In this document: positions 55,014 to 63,435 of the stretch, in pieces
How the letters are laid out: each line of letters begins with the position of its first letter
Numbering within the stretch: the stretch's first letter is position 1
NCBI RefSeq assembly: GCF_943193175.1
Contig: NZ_CALPDF010000009.1
Location: 1 to 64,000 of the forward strand
DNA: 64,000 bases
Direction: 5' to 3'
From: Neobacillus muris
Lineage (GTDB): Bacteria; Bacillota; Bacilli; Bacillales; Cytobacillaceae
Program-made: the position numbers and the translations under genes
The notes under the pieces: model-generated
The model's database searches: none
Seen by the model: only the letters and a program-made list of their open reading frames with translations
Told to the model about the DNA's origin: nothing

Positions 55014-56369
55014 TTAAACAGTTTTCATCACATCGTACATTTCAAGAAATTTGGTGTTGAATGCCCCTTCAACAAACTTTTCATGTTCGAGGAGTTTTAA
55101 GTGAAACGGAATGGTGGTGTGAATGCCTTCCACAACAAATTCACTCAGTGCCCGCTTCATTCTGGCAATCGCCTCATCCCTTGTACTGCCATATGCAATT
55201 ACCTTGGCAATCATCGAATCATAATAAGGCGGAATGGTGTACCCAGGATACGCGGCAGAATCCACTCGGACTCCCAGGCCGCCAGGCGGCAAGTACATCT
55301 TAATTTTTCCAGCTGAAGGGAGAAAGTTTTTCTCCGGATTTTCAGCATTGATCCGGCACTCGATTGCCCATCCGTTAAAGGTGACATCCTTCTGGGCCAA
55401 CAATAATTTTTCACCATTTGCAACCCGGATTTGTTCTTTAATTAGATCTGTCCCGGTTACCATTTCCGTTACTGGGTGCTCCACCTGAATTCTGGTATTC
55501 ATTTCCATGAAATAAAATTTGCGATTTCGGTAATCATATATAAATTCTACCGTTCCCGCCCCTGAATAATCAACTGCTTTTGCAGCCTTAACAGCCGCAT
55601 TTCCCATTTCTGCACGAATTTCTCCATCAAGTGCCGGTGAAGGTGATTCCTCCAGCAGTTTTTGCAGGCGCCGCTGGATGGAGCAATCCCTTTCGCCCAA
55701 ATGAATTGCATTGCCGTAATTGTCAGCAAGGATTTGAATTTCAACATGTCGGAAATCTTCAATATATTTTTCCAAATAGACCCCAGGGTTGCCAAAGGCT
55801 GTTAATGCTTCCTGCTGGGTAATATTAATGCCTTTGATCAATTCCTGCTCATTTCTGGCAACGCGGATTCCTTTCCCGCCTCCGCCGGCAGTTGCTTTTA
55901 TGATTACAGGGTACTCAATTTTGCGGGCCAAATTAATGGCTTCATCGATATCACTGATAATTCCTTGCGATCCAGGCACAATCGGAACACCAGCTTCTCT
56001 CATGGTTTCTCTTGCTATATCCTTCGTTCCCATCTTGTTAATGGCTTCTGGACTTGGACCGACAAAGGTAATATTGCATTCCCGGCAAAGTTCAGCAAAA
56101 TCGGCATTTTCCGCTAAGAAACCATAGCCTGGGTGAATGGCGTCACAGCCTGTTAATTTGGCTACACTGATTATATTTGCTACGTTTAAATAACTGTCCT
56201 TTGACGATGTGGGTCCAATACAGTACGCTTCATCAGCCAGCTGCACATGCAATGCCTCGCGGTCTGCCTCAGAATATACAGCAACTGACTCGATTCCCAT
56301 CTCACGGCAGGCCCTAATGATCCTGACTGCTATTTCTCCTCTATTTGCAATTAACAGTTTTCTTATCAT
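55014..56369 (-). CDS. accC: Acetyl-CoA carboxylase, biotin carboxylase subunit
   Basis: A 451-aa ATP-grasp enzyme that carboxylates biotin on AccB, the first half-reaction of malonyl-CoA synthesis. It has the N-terminal [19 protein letters not shown], the glycine-rich loop [13 protein letters not shown] (about 163-175) and the catalytic region [17 protein letters not shown] (about 287-303). The start follows AAGGAG. It is second in accB-accC-yqhY. It could also serve the YqjD carboxyltransferase. Confidence 0.97.
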   Translation of the reverse strand: MIRKLLIANRGEIAVRIIRACREMGIESVAVYSEADREALHVQLADEAYCIGPTSSKDSYLNVANIISVAKLTGCDAIHPGYGFLAENADFAELCRECNITFVGPSPEAINKMGTKDIARETMREAGVPIVPGSQGIISDIDEAINLARKIEYPVIIKATAGGGGKGIRVARNEQELIKGINITQQEALTAFGNPGVYLEKYIEDFRHVEIQILADNYGNAIHLGERDCSIQRRLQKLLEESPSPALDGEIRAEMGNAAVKAAKAVDYSGAGTVEFIYDYRNRKFYFMEMNTRIQVEHPVTEMVTGTDLIKEQIRVANGEKLLLAQKDVTFNGWAIECRINAENPEKNFLPSAGKIKMYLPPGGLGVRVDSAAYPGYTIPPYYDSMIAKVIAYGSTRDEAIARMKRALSEFVVEGIHTTIPFHLKLLEHEKFVEGAFNTKFLEMYDVMKTV

Positions 56370-56382
56370 CCTGTTACGCTCC

Positions 56383-56898
56383 TTATTCAGGTCTTACCAA
56401 AAATAACGGTTGGCCGTATTCTACTAGCTGTCCATTCTTCGCCAATACTTCGACAATTTCTCCATTTACTTCGGCTTCAATTTCATTAAATAATTTCATA
56501 GCCTCCACGATACAGACTACTGTATCTTTGGATACCTTTGAACCTGGTTTTACGTATACATCAGCATCCGGACTTGGAGAAGCATAAAATGTGCCAACCA
56601 TAGGAGAAGTAATTTTATGTAGATTTTCAGAAGCAGGTGATTCCGCTTTTGCTGTTTCCTGTGCTGGCTTTTCTCCAGAAACCGGTGCCGCTTGCTCACT
56701 GACCGCTGCAGACGTCACTTGAGGCGCAGCAGGCACTTGTGGAGCAGCTGCTTGCACAATTGGCTGAACCGTTGTCACTGCTGCTGTTCCAATCTTCTTC
56801 ATTTTAATTTTTGAACCGTCATTCTCATACACAAATTCATCAATGCTAGACTGATCCACTAGTTTAATTAATTCGCGAATTTCTTGTATTTTCAGCAT
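56383..56898 (-). CDS. accB: Acetyl-CoA carboxylase, biotin carboxyl carrier protein
   Basis: A 171-aa biotin carrier. An N-terminal domain ([25 protein letters not shown]) is followed by an Ala/Pro-rich linker (about residues 45-90) and the biotinyl domain, with the target lysine in [16 protein letters not shown] near residue 135 and the protruding thumb [16 protein letters not shown] chose ATG 56898, 9 bases after AAGGGG; ATG 56904 is too close. First gene of the acc operon, behind a promoter with a FapR-like operator. Confidence 0.95.
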   Translation of the reverse strand: MLKIQEIRELIKLVDQSSIDEFVYENDGSKIKMKKIGTAAVTTVQPIVQAAAPQVPAAPQVTSAAVSEQAAPVSGEKPAQETAKAESPASENLHKITSPMVGTFYASPSPDADVYVKPGSKVSKDTVVCIVEAMKLFNEIEAEVNGEIVEVLAKNGQLVEYGQPLFLVRPE

Positions 56899-57011
56899 TA
56901 ACATACACCCCTTGTACTTTATAATGTACTGTTTTATGATTATTGCCGCTGTCTAAATTCTAACTGCTTCATAAATTGACTCTTTAGAAATCATGAATGA
57001 AGCGACTGAAT

Positions 57012-57028
57012 TTATGACTAGCTACTAA
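57012..57028 (-). promoter_or_regulatory. FapR-like operator at the accBC promoter
   Basis: Minus-strand TTAGTAGCTAGTCATAA matches the FapR consensus TTAGTACCTAGTCTTAA at 15 of 17 positions. It starts two bases after the -10 and covers the expected transcription start. FapR binding, relieved by malonyl-CoA, is inferred. Confidence 0.72.
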
Positions 57029-57029
57029 T

Positions 57030-57059
57030 ACTATACGATAATACCTCCTATTAGTTCAA
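57030..57059 (-). promoter_or_regulatory. Probable accBC promoter
   Basis: Minus-strand TTGAAC (57054-57059), 18-bp spacer, TATAGT (57030-57035). This implies a leader of about 125 bases before accB. Confidence 0.6.
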
Positions 57060-57187
57060 TAAGCTATTTTTAGTATTATGGAGAGACTCCCCTTCTTTCA
57101 TATTAATATGTTCTGGTAAAAATGTGAAATTTGATGTCCTTTAATGACTATCAAAAGTTTATTTTTTCCTTTTTAACAATAAATAAA

Positions 57188-57214
57188 CAAAGGAAAGCCG
57201 TTCCGGCTCTCCTT
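57188..57214 (-). terminator. Terminator of the spoIIIA operon
   Basis: Minus-strand AAAGGAGAGCC and GGCTTTCCTTT arms with one mismatch and a T-rich tail, 40 bases past spoIIIAH. Confidence 0.8.
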
Positions 57215-57254
57215 TTTGACTAATGGTAATGATACCTTGTTTTTCCTAGGTTTT

Positions 57255-57815
57255 TTATTTGGAAGGCTGGTAGGTTACAGCGACAAAATTGGTTTCTCCC
57301 ATTTCTTTCTTAACCTCAAGAATGATTTTGTTTGCTTCAGAAGCGGATGGTTTATTTTTTGATTTAACCGTCACATTTACTTTTTCCCCATCGGCTCTGA
57401 CGAGGACATCCTCATATCCCATTGTTTTGATTAAGCCCTCCAACAGTTCTTCCTTTTGGGCAGTTTCCCTCAGCTGCTCCATTTGATCCTTGGCTTTGCT
57501 GCGCTCACTAGGCGGGAGATTGGTGGATGCAATCGTATTGGTTAAATCTTCTTCCTGCTTGCTTCGGGATTCATCAAGCTCCATCCGCATTTCTTCAAAT
57601 TCAGCATCGCCGGCAATGGTAGAAACAATGGTCTTTTCATCCTCATTGGATTTTGCACTTGATTTCGTTTTAGTTTCTGCCTTATCTGCTGCCTCTTGCT
57701 GCACCTGGGCAAGATTGTTTGTTTTTTGCTCTGGTGAAGTAATGTAATAGACTGATAATACGACGACAAGACTTAACATGGTTAATAACCAAACTGTTTG
57801 TTTTTTCAATAGCAT
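57255..57815 (-). CDS. spoIIIAH: Stage III sporulation protein AH
   Basis: A 186-aa mother-cell membrane protein whose outer domain binds SpoIIQ from the forespore, forming the channel across the two membranes. It has one N-terminal membrane helix (VWLLTMLSLVVVLSVYYI, about 8-25), a charged and poorly conserved stalk, and a C-terminal ring-building domain (about 100-186) ending in KKEMGETNFVAVTYQPSK, related to YscJ/FliF. Last gene of the operon, 14 bases after spoIIIAG. Confidence 0.95.
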   Translation of the reverse strand: MLLKKQTVWLLTMLSLVVVLSVYYITSPEQKTNNLAQVQQEAADKAETKTKSSAKSNEDEKTIVSTIAGDAEFEEMRMELDESRSKQEEDLTNTIASTNLPPSERSKAKDQMEQLRETAQKEELLEGLIKTMGYEDVLVRADGEKVNVTVKSKNKPSASEANKIILEVKKEMGETNFVAVTYQPSK

Positions 57816-57829
57816 GTAAAATCCCCCTT

Positions 57830-58498
57830 TTATTTTTTAGGAAATACCCCAACGCGATGGCTTGGGACGCCCAATGCCTTGGTTACTGCTTCCACAATCC
57901 ACTTTTTCACTTGAATATTTTCGGCGCCCTTGGCTACTACCATGACACCGCGAATATCAGGCCTTTTGGTTTCAACTACAATGGGAACCTCTTTTTCGCC
58001 ATTGCGAATAATAACAACTTGTTCATCTGTTGAGATATCCTGGACTTTTCTTTGGCCGCCTTCCCGGTCTGTTTCCTCGGTAGTCTGTTCCTTCGTCACC
58101 TGATTTTTTTCGAGAACCTTGCGATCAGTTGAATCAATCGTAACAACAACCGTTACATCATTGACACCCAATATTTCTTGGAGAGCCTTTTCCAGCTGGC
58201 TTTCATACTTTTCTTCATAATCTTCAATCGCCTGATTCGTTGAACTTTTTTTCAAGCCGAATGCCGGAACATCTTCGTCTGATTCAGTTGGGGCTGCATT
58301 TGACTGTTGGTTTTCCCCGGAGCTCTTTCCAGGTGTCATAACGACATTGCCAACAATCATAAAGGCTGCCCCTATACAGAGGACAAGCAGCATATACTGA
58401 TATTTCCCTGGTTTTTTTCCGGGTTTTTCTTCGCTCGTTTCATTGTTAAGTTTCAATAGTTTTTTGAACCATGAAAACGGTCCTTGATTATTGCTCAT
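57830..58498 (-). CDS. spoIIIAG: Stage III sporulation protein AG
   Basis: A 222-aa protein with one membrane helix (YMLLVLCIGAAFMIVGNVVM, about residues 35-54) and a large outer domain that assembles into a ring in the mother-cell side of the feeding-tube complex. Conserved segments are YESQLEKALQEILGVNDVTVVVTID and DIRGVMVVAKGAENIQVK. It overlaps spoIIIAF by 11 bases. Confidence 0.95.
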   Translation of the reverse strand: MSNNQGPFSWFKKLLKLNNETSEEKPGKKPGKYQYMLLVLCIGAAFMIVGNVVMTPGKSSGENQQSNAAPTESDEDVPAFGLKKSSTNQAIEDYEEKYESQLEKALQEILGVNDVTVVVTIDSTDRKVLEKNQVTKEQTTEETDREGGQRKVQDISTDEQVVIIRNGEKEVPIVVETKRPDIRGVMVVAKGAENIQVKKWIVEAVTKALGVPSHRVGVFPKK

Positions 58499-59123
58499 CT
58501 TTCGACTGGATCCCCCCTTCTATCGAAACATCGATTGTTTCTTTGGATACGTTCCATTTTTGCGATAGAAATGCTGCTATTTTTTCAGTTTCACCTGATG
58601 ACTTTTGAGATGATGGAAGAGGTGTTTCTGTATCAATTTCTATGGGCTTGATTGCTTCCACTGCCTTACTGCCTGTATCCGGCTGTTTTAAATGAATCAT
58701 TACCTTTTGGAGGTTTTCAGGAAATGCTTTGTCCACTTGTTCATCCGTTTCAATATCGATTTTTGCTATCTCCAATCCGTATTGTTCCATCAACTCCTCC
58801 TTAACTCCGCTTTTCAGCTGGACAGCCATTTCTTCTAAAATATATGCATCTTGTGAGGCTTGTATTTCTTTTTTCTTCAAATCTATTAAATTTTCCATAT
58901 TTTTTTCTCCTGAGTTTCCTGCCGATGGAATGGCTGCAATCGCTGATTCGAAGTCATTGGAGATAAGTTTCAAAATCGGAGTGAGAATAATCGCAATTAA
59001 TAGTAGCCCTGTCACCATTTTGGTGTATTTTTGAAAGCTGGAATTTGGAAGGAGCATATCAATGACGGTCGCCAGCAGAATGAAGAGAATGATATTAGTA
59101 ACCCACTCTTTTAAAAATTCCAT
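58488..59123 (-). CDS. spoIIIAF: Stage III sporulation protein AF
   Basis: A 211-aa protein with two N-terminal membrane helices (about residues 7-25 and 34-53) and a soluble ring-forming domain, part of the spoIIIA complex. The typical opening has the WVTNIILFILLATVIDMLLP segment followed by YTKMVTGLLLIAIILTPIL. It is 16 bases downstream of spoIIIAE and overlaps spoIIIAG. Confidence 0.93.
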   Translation of the reverse strand: MEFLKEWVTNIILFILLATVIDMLLPNSSFQKYTKMVTGLLLIAIILTPILKLISNDFESAIAAIPSAGNSGEKNMENLIDLKKKEIQASQDAYILEEMAVQLKSGVKEELMEQYGLEIAKIDIETDEQVDKAFPENLQKVMIHLKQPDTGSKAVEAIKPIEIDTETPLPSSQKSSGETEKIAAFLSQKWNVSKETIDVSIEGGIQSKDEQ

Positions 59124-59139
59124 CTCGGCTGCGCACCTC

Positions 59140-60339
59140 CTATCTCATCATCATCGTTAAATTTCCAGCGGCCACAATGACCGTAATGCTTAAGAAGAAC
59201 ATAAGTGAAACAATGGCTAATGCTGCAAATACATAAATCACACTCTTGCTGATAATATCCAAACAGGTAATGATTGGCCCGCCGCCTAACGGCTGAAGGA
59301 TGGCAGCGGCAAATTTATAAATAAAAGAAATCATTAAAATTTTCAAAGCTGGAAATGCCACAATGATCAGCAGGATTGCCACTCCGGCGATGCCAACCGT
59401 ATTTTTTAACAACACGGAGGCACTTACGACCGTATCGGTCGCATCGGTAAACATTCTGCCGATAACCGGTATAAAGTTTCCCGTAATAAATTTTGCAGTT
59501 CGGATCGTGATTCCATCCGTGACGGCAGCTGATGCCCCCTGCACGGATATAACCCCTAGAAATACCGTTAAAAACAATCCCATTAATCCGATGCTCCAAT
59601 TTCTCAGCAGCCCAGCCAGCTGTGTAACCTTATACTGTTCAGATATGGTGCTGACAACACTGAGCAAGGTGCCTAGAAAAAGCAGCGGAAGGATAATGTA
59701 TTGCATGAACAACCCACTGGTATTCATTAAAAACAGGATAACTGGATGAAAAAAGGCTGCTGACACAAGTCCTCCGGAAGCAGCAATTAAAGCAAGGAGA
59801 ATGGGAATCAGCGCAAGCACAAATGATATCATCGTTTCAATTGCTTCAGTGGTATAACTGATGGCAATGTGAAAGCTATTGAGCGCAAGAATGACCAAAA
59901 CCATATAAACAATCGCATAGGCAATTTTGCTAATATTGCTTTTTTCAAACGCGTTTTGCATCGATTGCAGGAACATACTAAAAATAGCCAGCATAATTAA
60001 AGTGCCCAGCAATTTTCCATTCGCTGTGAACTCATGGAAGACAAATTTTAAAAATCCCTGCCCCCACTCTTTTAACGAAAAGTCCTTCTCCCCTTTAATA
60101 AACTCATAGAGGCTCCCCTTTTGGCTTTCGGGCAGAAAACCGCCATATTTTTGGGAGATATCTTCCCAAAACTTTGTGAGTTCAGATAAATCCAATGTTT
60201 CCAGCTGAGCATCTACCAGTTCCTGAGGTGAGGAAGGAGTTTTCGAATCTTCATTATTCTCGACAGCTTGTACACCTGACGTAAAAAAAAACATAAATAG
60301 AACTATCATTATAGGAATGAACTGCAGCCTTTGCTTCAA
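59140..60339 (-). CDS. spoIIIAE: Stage III sporulation protein AE
   Basis: A 399-aa polytopic membrane protein of the spoIIIA complex. A cleavable-type signal (QFIPIMIVLFMFFFTSGVQA) is followed by a soluble stretch (about 30-110) and seven or so membrane helices, with IPVIGRMFTDATDTVVSASVLLKNTVG near residue 290. It starts at TTG 60339 after AGAGGTG. An 88-base gap separates it from spoIIIAD, while the other joints in the operon are tight. Confidence 0.94.
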   Translation of the reverse strand: MKQRLQFIPIMIVLFMFFFTSGVQAVENNEDSKTPSSPQELVDAQLETLDLSELTKFWEDISQKYGGFLPESQKGSLYEFIKGEKDFSLKEWGQGFLKFVFHEFTANGKLLGTLIMLAIFSMFLQSMQNAFEKSNISKIAYAIVYMVLVILALNSFHIAISYTTEAIETMISFVLALIPILLALIAASGGLVSAAFFHPVILFLMNTSGLFMQYIILPLLFLGTLLSVVSTISEQYKVTQLAGLLRNWSIGLMGLFLTVFLGVISVQGASAAVTDGITIRTAKFITGNFIPVIGRMFTDATDTVVSASVLLKNTVGIAGVAILLIIVAFPALKILMISFIYKFAAAILQPLGGGPIITCLDIISKSVIYVFAALAIVSLMFFLSITVIVAAGNLTMMMR

Positions 60340-60427
60340 TGGTTACACCTCTTTAAAAACGCCAAGCGCTCCTCTCTTGCCATTAGTACTCCAGCGCTCC
60401 GTTTTCTTTTTTACTTCAGTCCTGGTT

Positions 60428-60817
60428 TTAACTTGGAATCAGCTTGATAATCGTCTCAATTAGCACCGTCAGGATCGGTATAGCCATGGCTAGAATGATG
60501 ATTTTTCCTGCTAATTCAATTTTTGAAGCGATTGCTCCCTGGCCGGCATCCTTGGTAATCTGGACAGCAAATTCGGCTATGTAGGCAATTCCAATGATTT
60601 TGAGGATTGTTTCCACATAAACCATATTTACCTTTGCATTCAGCGCCAGCCGCTCGAGCATATGAATGATCTCATAAATTTTATCTACTAAAAAAAGAAA
60701 GATGGAGCAGCCGACAAACACAATTAACAGGAAGGCAATGTTTGGTTTTTGCTCTTTAATAATTAAGGAGAGAAAGGTAGCAACCAGCGCTATTCCAACT
60801 ATTTTAAGAATCTCAAT
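60428..60817 (-). CDS. spoIIIAD: Stage III sporulation protein AD (probable AUU start)
   Basis: A 129-aa membrane protein with about three to four helices; AKVNMVYVETILKIIGIAYIAEF and KDAGQGAIASKIELAGKIIILAMA are the family signature. Homologues begin just before EILKIVGIALVATFL. At that point the sequence has no ATG, GTG or TTG in frame; an ATT at 60815-60817 lies 8 bases after GGGAGG. I therefore infer an AUU start. The only upstream normal start (60877) lies inside spoIIIAC and adds 20 unrelated residues. Confidence 0.85.
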   Translation of the reverse strand: MEILKIVGIALVATFLSLIIKEQKPNIAFLLIVFVGCSIFLFLVDKIYEIIHMLERLALNAKVNMVYVETILKIIGIAYIAEFAVQITKDAGQGAIASKIELAGKIIILAMAIPILTVLIETIIKLIPS

Positions 60818-60833
60818 CGCAAAGCCCTCCCTT

Positions 60834-61037
60834 CTATTGAAACAAAAACACCGATTTAATTTTTTGGAACAAATCACTCACAATCGATGCCACCTGGAAA
60901 AGAATGTAGATGAATCCAAACAATGTCACCCATTGGGCATACTCTTTTTTGCCTACTTGATCCAGCACGGTATGAAGAAATGCCACAACAATTCCCACTC
61001 CGGCTATTTTAAAAATAATATCCACTTCTAAACCCAT
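60834..61037 (-). CDS. spoIIIAC: Stage III sporulation protein AC
   Basis: A 67-aa membrane protein with two helices (about residues 6-24 and 36-56). The sequence GLEVDIIFKIAGVGIVVAFLH and the second helix WVTLFGFIYILFQVASIV are highly typical of the family. It is 11 bases downstream of spoIIIAB, and its end holds the ribosome site for spoIIIAD. Confidence 0.94.
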   Translation of the reverse strand: MGLEVDIIFKIAGVGIVVAFLHTVLDQVGKKEYAQWVTLFGFIYILFQVASIVSDLFQKIKSVFLFQ

Positions 61038-61048
61038 TGCTTTTCCCC

Positions 61049-61564
61049 CTAAAATAGTAGAATAATCAACAGCAAGCCTGACAAAAATCCCAGACTCTTG
61101 ACCATTTTTTCGTATTTTGCCTGTGCTTGGACAGCTTCAGCTTCTTCTCTTTCTAAATGGGAAAGAGTCAGCATAATCTGCTTTTGCTGGGAAAAGCGAT
61201 CATGGCGCCCCAAGGTCTCTCCAAATTGCTTCATAATCTCAAATTCTGCTTTTTTGAGGGCCGTAGCATTCCAAACTTCTTTTAGACTGGACTGCCAGGC
61301 CTCCTTTACTGTCGTTTCAGTATCCATTAATTTTTGAGAAAAGGTGGAAAAGAAGGTGGAAAGCGGCTTAGACAATTGTTCTGCCAGCCTCCTTGCTGCC
61401 TCATGCAAGGGGGTGTGCCCATACATAATTTCTGCTTCAAGCGATTGCAAGGCGCTCCTTAACGCCCTTAACTGTTTGGGACGGTCACTAAAATGCCTGG
61501 AGGCCTCGAAGCCGGTCAATGTGGTGGCCACAATAATAAATATGGCGCCAATCAGTTTTACCAT
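61049..61564 (-). CDS. spoIIIAB: Stage III sporulation protein AB
   Basis: A 171-aa protein with an N-terminal membrane helix (LIGAIFIIVATTLTGFEAS), a helical cytoplasmic domain (LRALRSALQSLEAEIMYGHTPL through the central coiled region) and a C-terminal helix (LGFLSGLLLIILLF). It resembles GspF-type platform proteins. Its ATG directly follows the spoIIIAA stop. Confidence 0.94.
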   Translation of the reverse strand: MVKLIGAIFIIVATTLTGFEASRHFSDRPKQLRALRSALQSLEAEIMYGHTPLHEAARRLAEQLSKPLSTFFSTFSQKLMDTETTVKEAWQSSLKEVWNATALKKAEFEIMKQFGETLGRHDRFSQQKQIMLTLSHLEREEAEAVQAQAKYEKMVKSLGFLSGLLLIILLF

Positions 61565-62482
61565 CTATGTCACACTCACTTTTTGCTTCAATTCTCTTCC
61601 GGATTCATCCAGTATATGAGTAATCGTTCCAGGACCATCGCTTCTATTAAGGACAACAAAACGCTGAAAAATTTTCTGGCTGATTATCTCTTTTAGCGTC
61701 GGCCTCCCCGTTATCTCTTCCAAGCTCGTCCCGTGCGTTGTCATGATCAGCTTAATTCCGGCATGGACAGCCTCCAGTATGGCCTCGGTGTCTTCCCAGC
61801 GGCCAATTTCATCCACAATTAACACCTCTGGACTCATGGAGCGGATCATCATCATCATTCCCTCCGCTTTTGGACAGGCATCCAGCACATCCAGGCGGTG
61901 CCCGAATGTTAATTGCGGAACCCCATTGACACATCCGGCAATTTCACTTCGTTCATCGACAATTCCAACCTTGCAGGCAGGAATATTTCTGCCGCCGGTT
62001 GAAATAATTCTGGCAATATCTCGAAGCAAGGTGGTCTTTCCTGTTTGAGGCGCTCCGATTACCATGGTATTCTGCCAGGTTCCGTTATATATAAATGGAA
62101 TGATGCCTTGAGCGCTTCCGATTTTTTCCCTGGCGATTCGAATGTTAAATGACGAAACATCCCTAATCGCCTTTACCCTGCCTTCTTCCAAGATGACTTT
62201 TCCGGCCAGCCCTATTCGATGACCGCCGGAAACTGTTATATAACCTCGTTTAAGTTCCTCTTCCAGGGTATAGATCGAAAAGTGGCTGATTTTATTTAAC
62301 AAGTGAATGGCATCCTCCGGCTGAATGATATACGGCAAAAAACACGGGGTCCCCTTTATCGACAGCTCAATCGGCCGGTGAATTCTAATTCTGATTTCTT
62401 CCAATTCTTCTAGCTGTTTAGGAGGGATTTGTTTCATTTGTTCTGCAATGTTTTTTGGCAAAAAGCTTTGAATGGTTTCCAC
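61565..62482 (-). CDS. spoIIIAA: Stage III sporulation protein AA (ATPase)
   Basis: A 305-aa secretion-type ATPase thought to energise the spoIIIA complex from the mother-cell cytoplasm. Walker A is GAPQTGKTT (about 145-153), Walker B is VLIVDEIGR (about 225-233), and TTHGTSLEEITGRP follows. I chose GTG 62482, 7 bases after AAAGGAGG, which gives the usual METIQSFLP start; the longer frame runs through the promoter zone. First gene of the operon. Confidence 0.95.
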   Translation of the reverse strand: METIQSFLPKNIAEQMKQIPPKQLEELEEIRIRIHRPIELSIKGTPCFLPYIIQPEDAIHLLNKISHFSIYTLEEELKRGYITVSGGHRIGLAGKVILEEGRVKAIRDVSSFNIRIAREKIGSAQGIIPFIYNGTWQNTMVIGAPQTGKTTLLRDIARIISTGGRNIPACKVGIVDERSEIAGCVNGVPQLTFGHRLDVLDACPKAEGMMMMIRSMSPEVLIVDEIGRWEDTEAILEAVHAGIKLIMTTHGTSLEEITGRPTLKEIISQKIFQRFVVLNRSDGPGTITHILDESGRELKQKVSVT

Positions 62483-62595
62483 ATAGCTGCCTCCTTTAGT
62501 TCTTTGGCTTATTAAACACTTCTTTCGGATTCCATTTGGGATATCTTGCTTGTTTCGCATCCTTGTTACTGGCCTCTCTAGTATCTGCTATTTAA

Positions 62596-62624
62596 AATGT
62601 ATGCCTGCTTGGCCACATTATGAC
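62596..62624 (-). promoter_or_regulatory. SigE promoter of the spoIIIA operon
   Basis: Minus-strand CATACATT (62596-62603) matches the SigE -10, and GTCATAA (62618-62624) supplies a -35 with 14-bp spacing. spoIIIA is a classic SigE operon. Confidence 0.8.
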
Positions 62625-62673
62625 TGTCAAATCACGCTATTCTTTTAATCTACTGATTGAATTTGCAAACAAA

Positions 62674-62708
62674 AAAAGGATTGAACCTTAATAAAGGCCA
62701 ATCCTTTT
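62674..62708 (-). terminator. Terminator after the ResA-like gene
   Basis: AAAAGGATTG and CAATCCTTTT arms with an inner CCTT/AAGG pair, followed by seven T on the minus strand. Confidence 0.85.
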
Positions 62709-62712
62709 CCTA

Positions 62713-63222
62713 TTAGTTGTCGTATTTTTTTGCCCAGTTGTATAACTGCATTTCCGTTACCGGACCGTTATAATGTTCTCTGATGACTCCCTGTTTATCA
62801 ATGACAAAGGTTTCCGGCTGTCCCGTTACATTAAACTGCTTTGCCACCTTGGCGTTATAATCAAAGAGATACGTCATTTTGTCTTTATTGTTTTCAGAAA
62901 CCTTTTTGATACGATCAATGGTTTCACCACGATTTATCATCAGTAAAGGATATTTGTTCCCATAATCCTTTTGAAAGGCCGCCAGCTCTGGAAATTCTTC
63001 CTTACATGGAGCACACCAGCTCGCAAAGTAATTCAAAATCACCACTTCGCCTTTATAATCCGAAAGTTTGGTTGTACTCCCATCATAATTTGGCAGTTCG
63101 AATTTATAAGCCTGGTCACCTACATCCGTGTGTTTTCCTTTTGTGACCAAGCTATATCCAAAAAAACCAAACATGCTAATAATTAGAATCAACACGAGTG
63201 ATTTAATGATCGGTTTCTTCAT
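62713..63222 (-). CDS. ResA/TlpA-like membrane-anchored thiol-disulfide oxidoreductase
   Basis: A 169-aa thioredoxin-fold protein tethered by an N-terminal helix (SLVLILIISMFGFFGYSLV), with the active site WCAPC in NYFASWCAPCKEEFPELAAF (about residues 71-90) and the cis-proline in TGQPETFVID. I chose ATG 63222, 7 bases after AGGGGAGG. Such proteins reduce the CXXCH thiols of apocytochrome c outside the membrane. The neighbouring CcmD- and CcmC-like genes support a role in cytochrome c maturation. It may be a paralogue of the main ResA. Confidence 0.85.
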   Translation of the reverse strand: MKKPIIKSLVLILIISMFGFFGYSLVTKGKHTDVGDQAYKFELPNYDGSTTKLSDYKGEVVILNYFASWCAPCKEEFPELAAFQKDYGNKYPLLMINRGETIDRIKKVSENNKDKMTYLFDYNAKVAKQFNVTGQPETFVIDKQGVIREHYNGPVTEMQLYNWAKKYDN

Positions 63223-63292
63223 CGTATCGCCTCCCCTACCACCCATGGGTATTGTACGAAATACGCCGGCGTAATCGCCAGCCTAATTCAAT

Positions 63293-63424
63293 TTATTTCT
63301 CCAGCAGTTTTAAAAATTCAATTTCCTTCTTCAGTTTGCTTTGTTTTCTGTCCAGAATAAAAATATAGCCAAAAATAACAACCCAGGCAACCGTATATGC
63401 GGCATACATATATTGATAATTCAT
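63293..63424 (-). CDS. CcmD-like small membrane protein
   Basis: A 43-aa protein starting at ATG 63424, 7 bases after AGGAGG. One membrane helix (YAAYTVAWVVIFGYIFIL, about 8-25) is followed by a charged helix (DRKQSKLKKEIEFLKLLEK). This layout (helix, then a basic coiled tail of the form DRRxxxLxxEI) matches CcmD and its place directly after a CcmC-type gene supports it. CcmD helps release holo-CcmE from the CcmABC complex in System I. Short length limits certainty. Confidence 0.65.
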   Translation of the reverse strand: MNYQYMYAAYTVAWVVIFGYIFILDRKQSKLKKEIEFLKLLEK

Positions 63425-63435
63425 CTTAATTCCTC

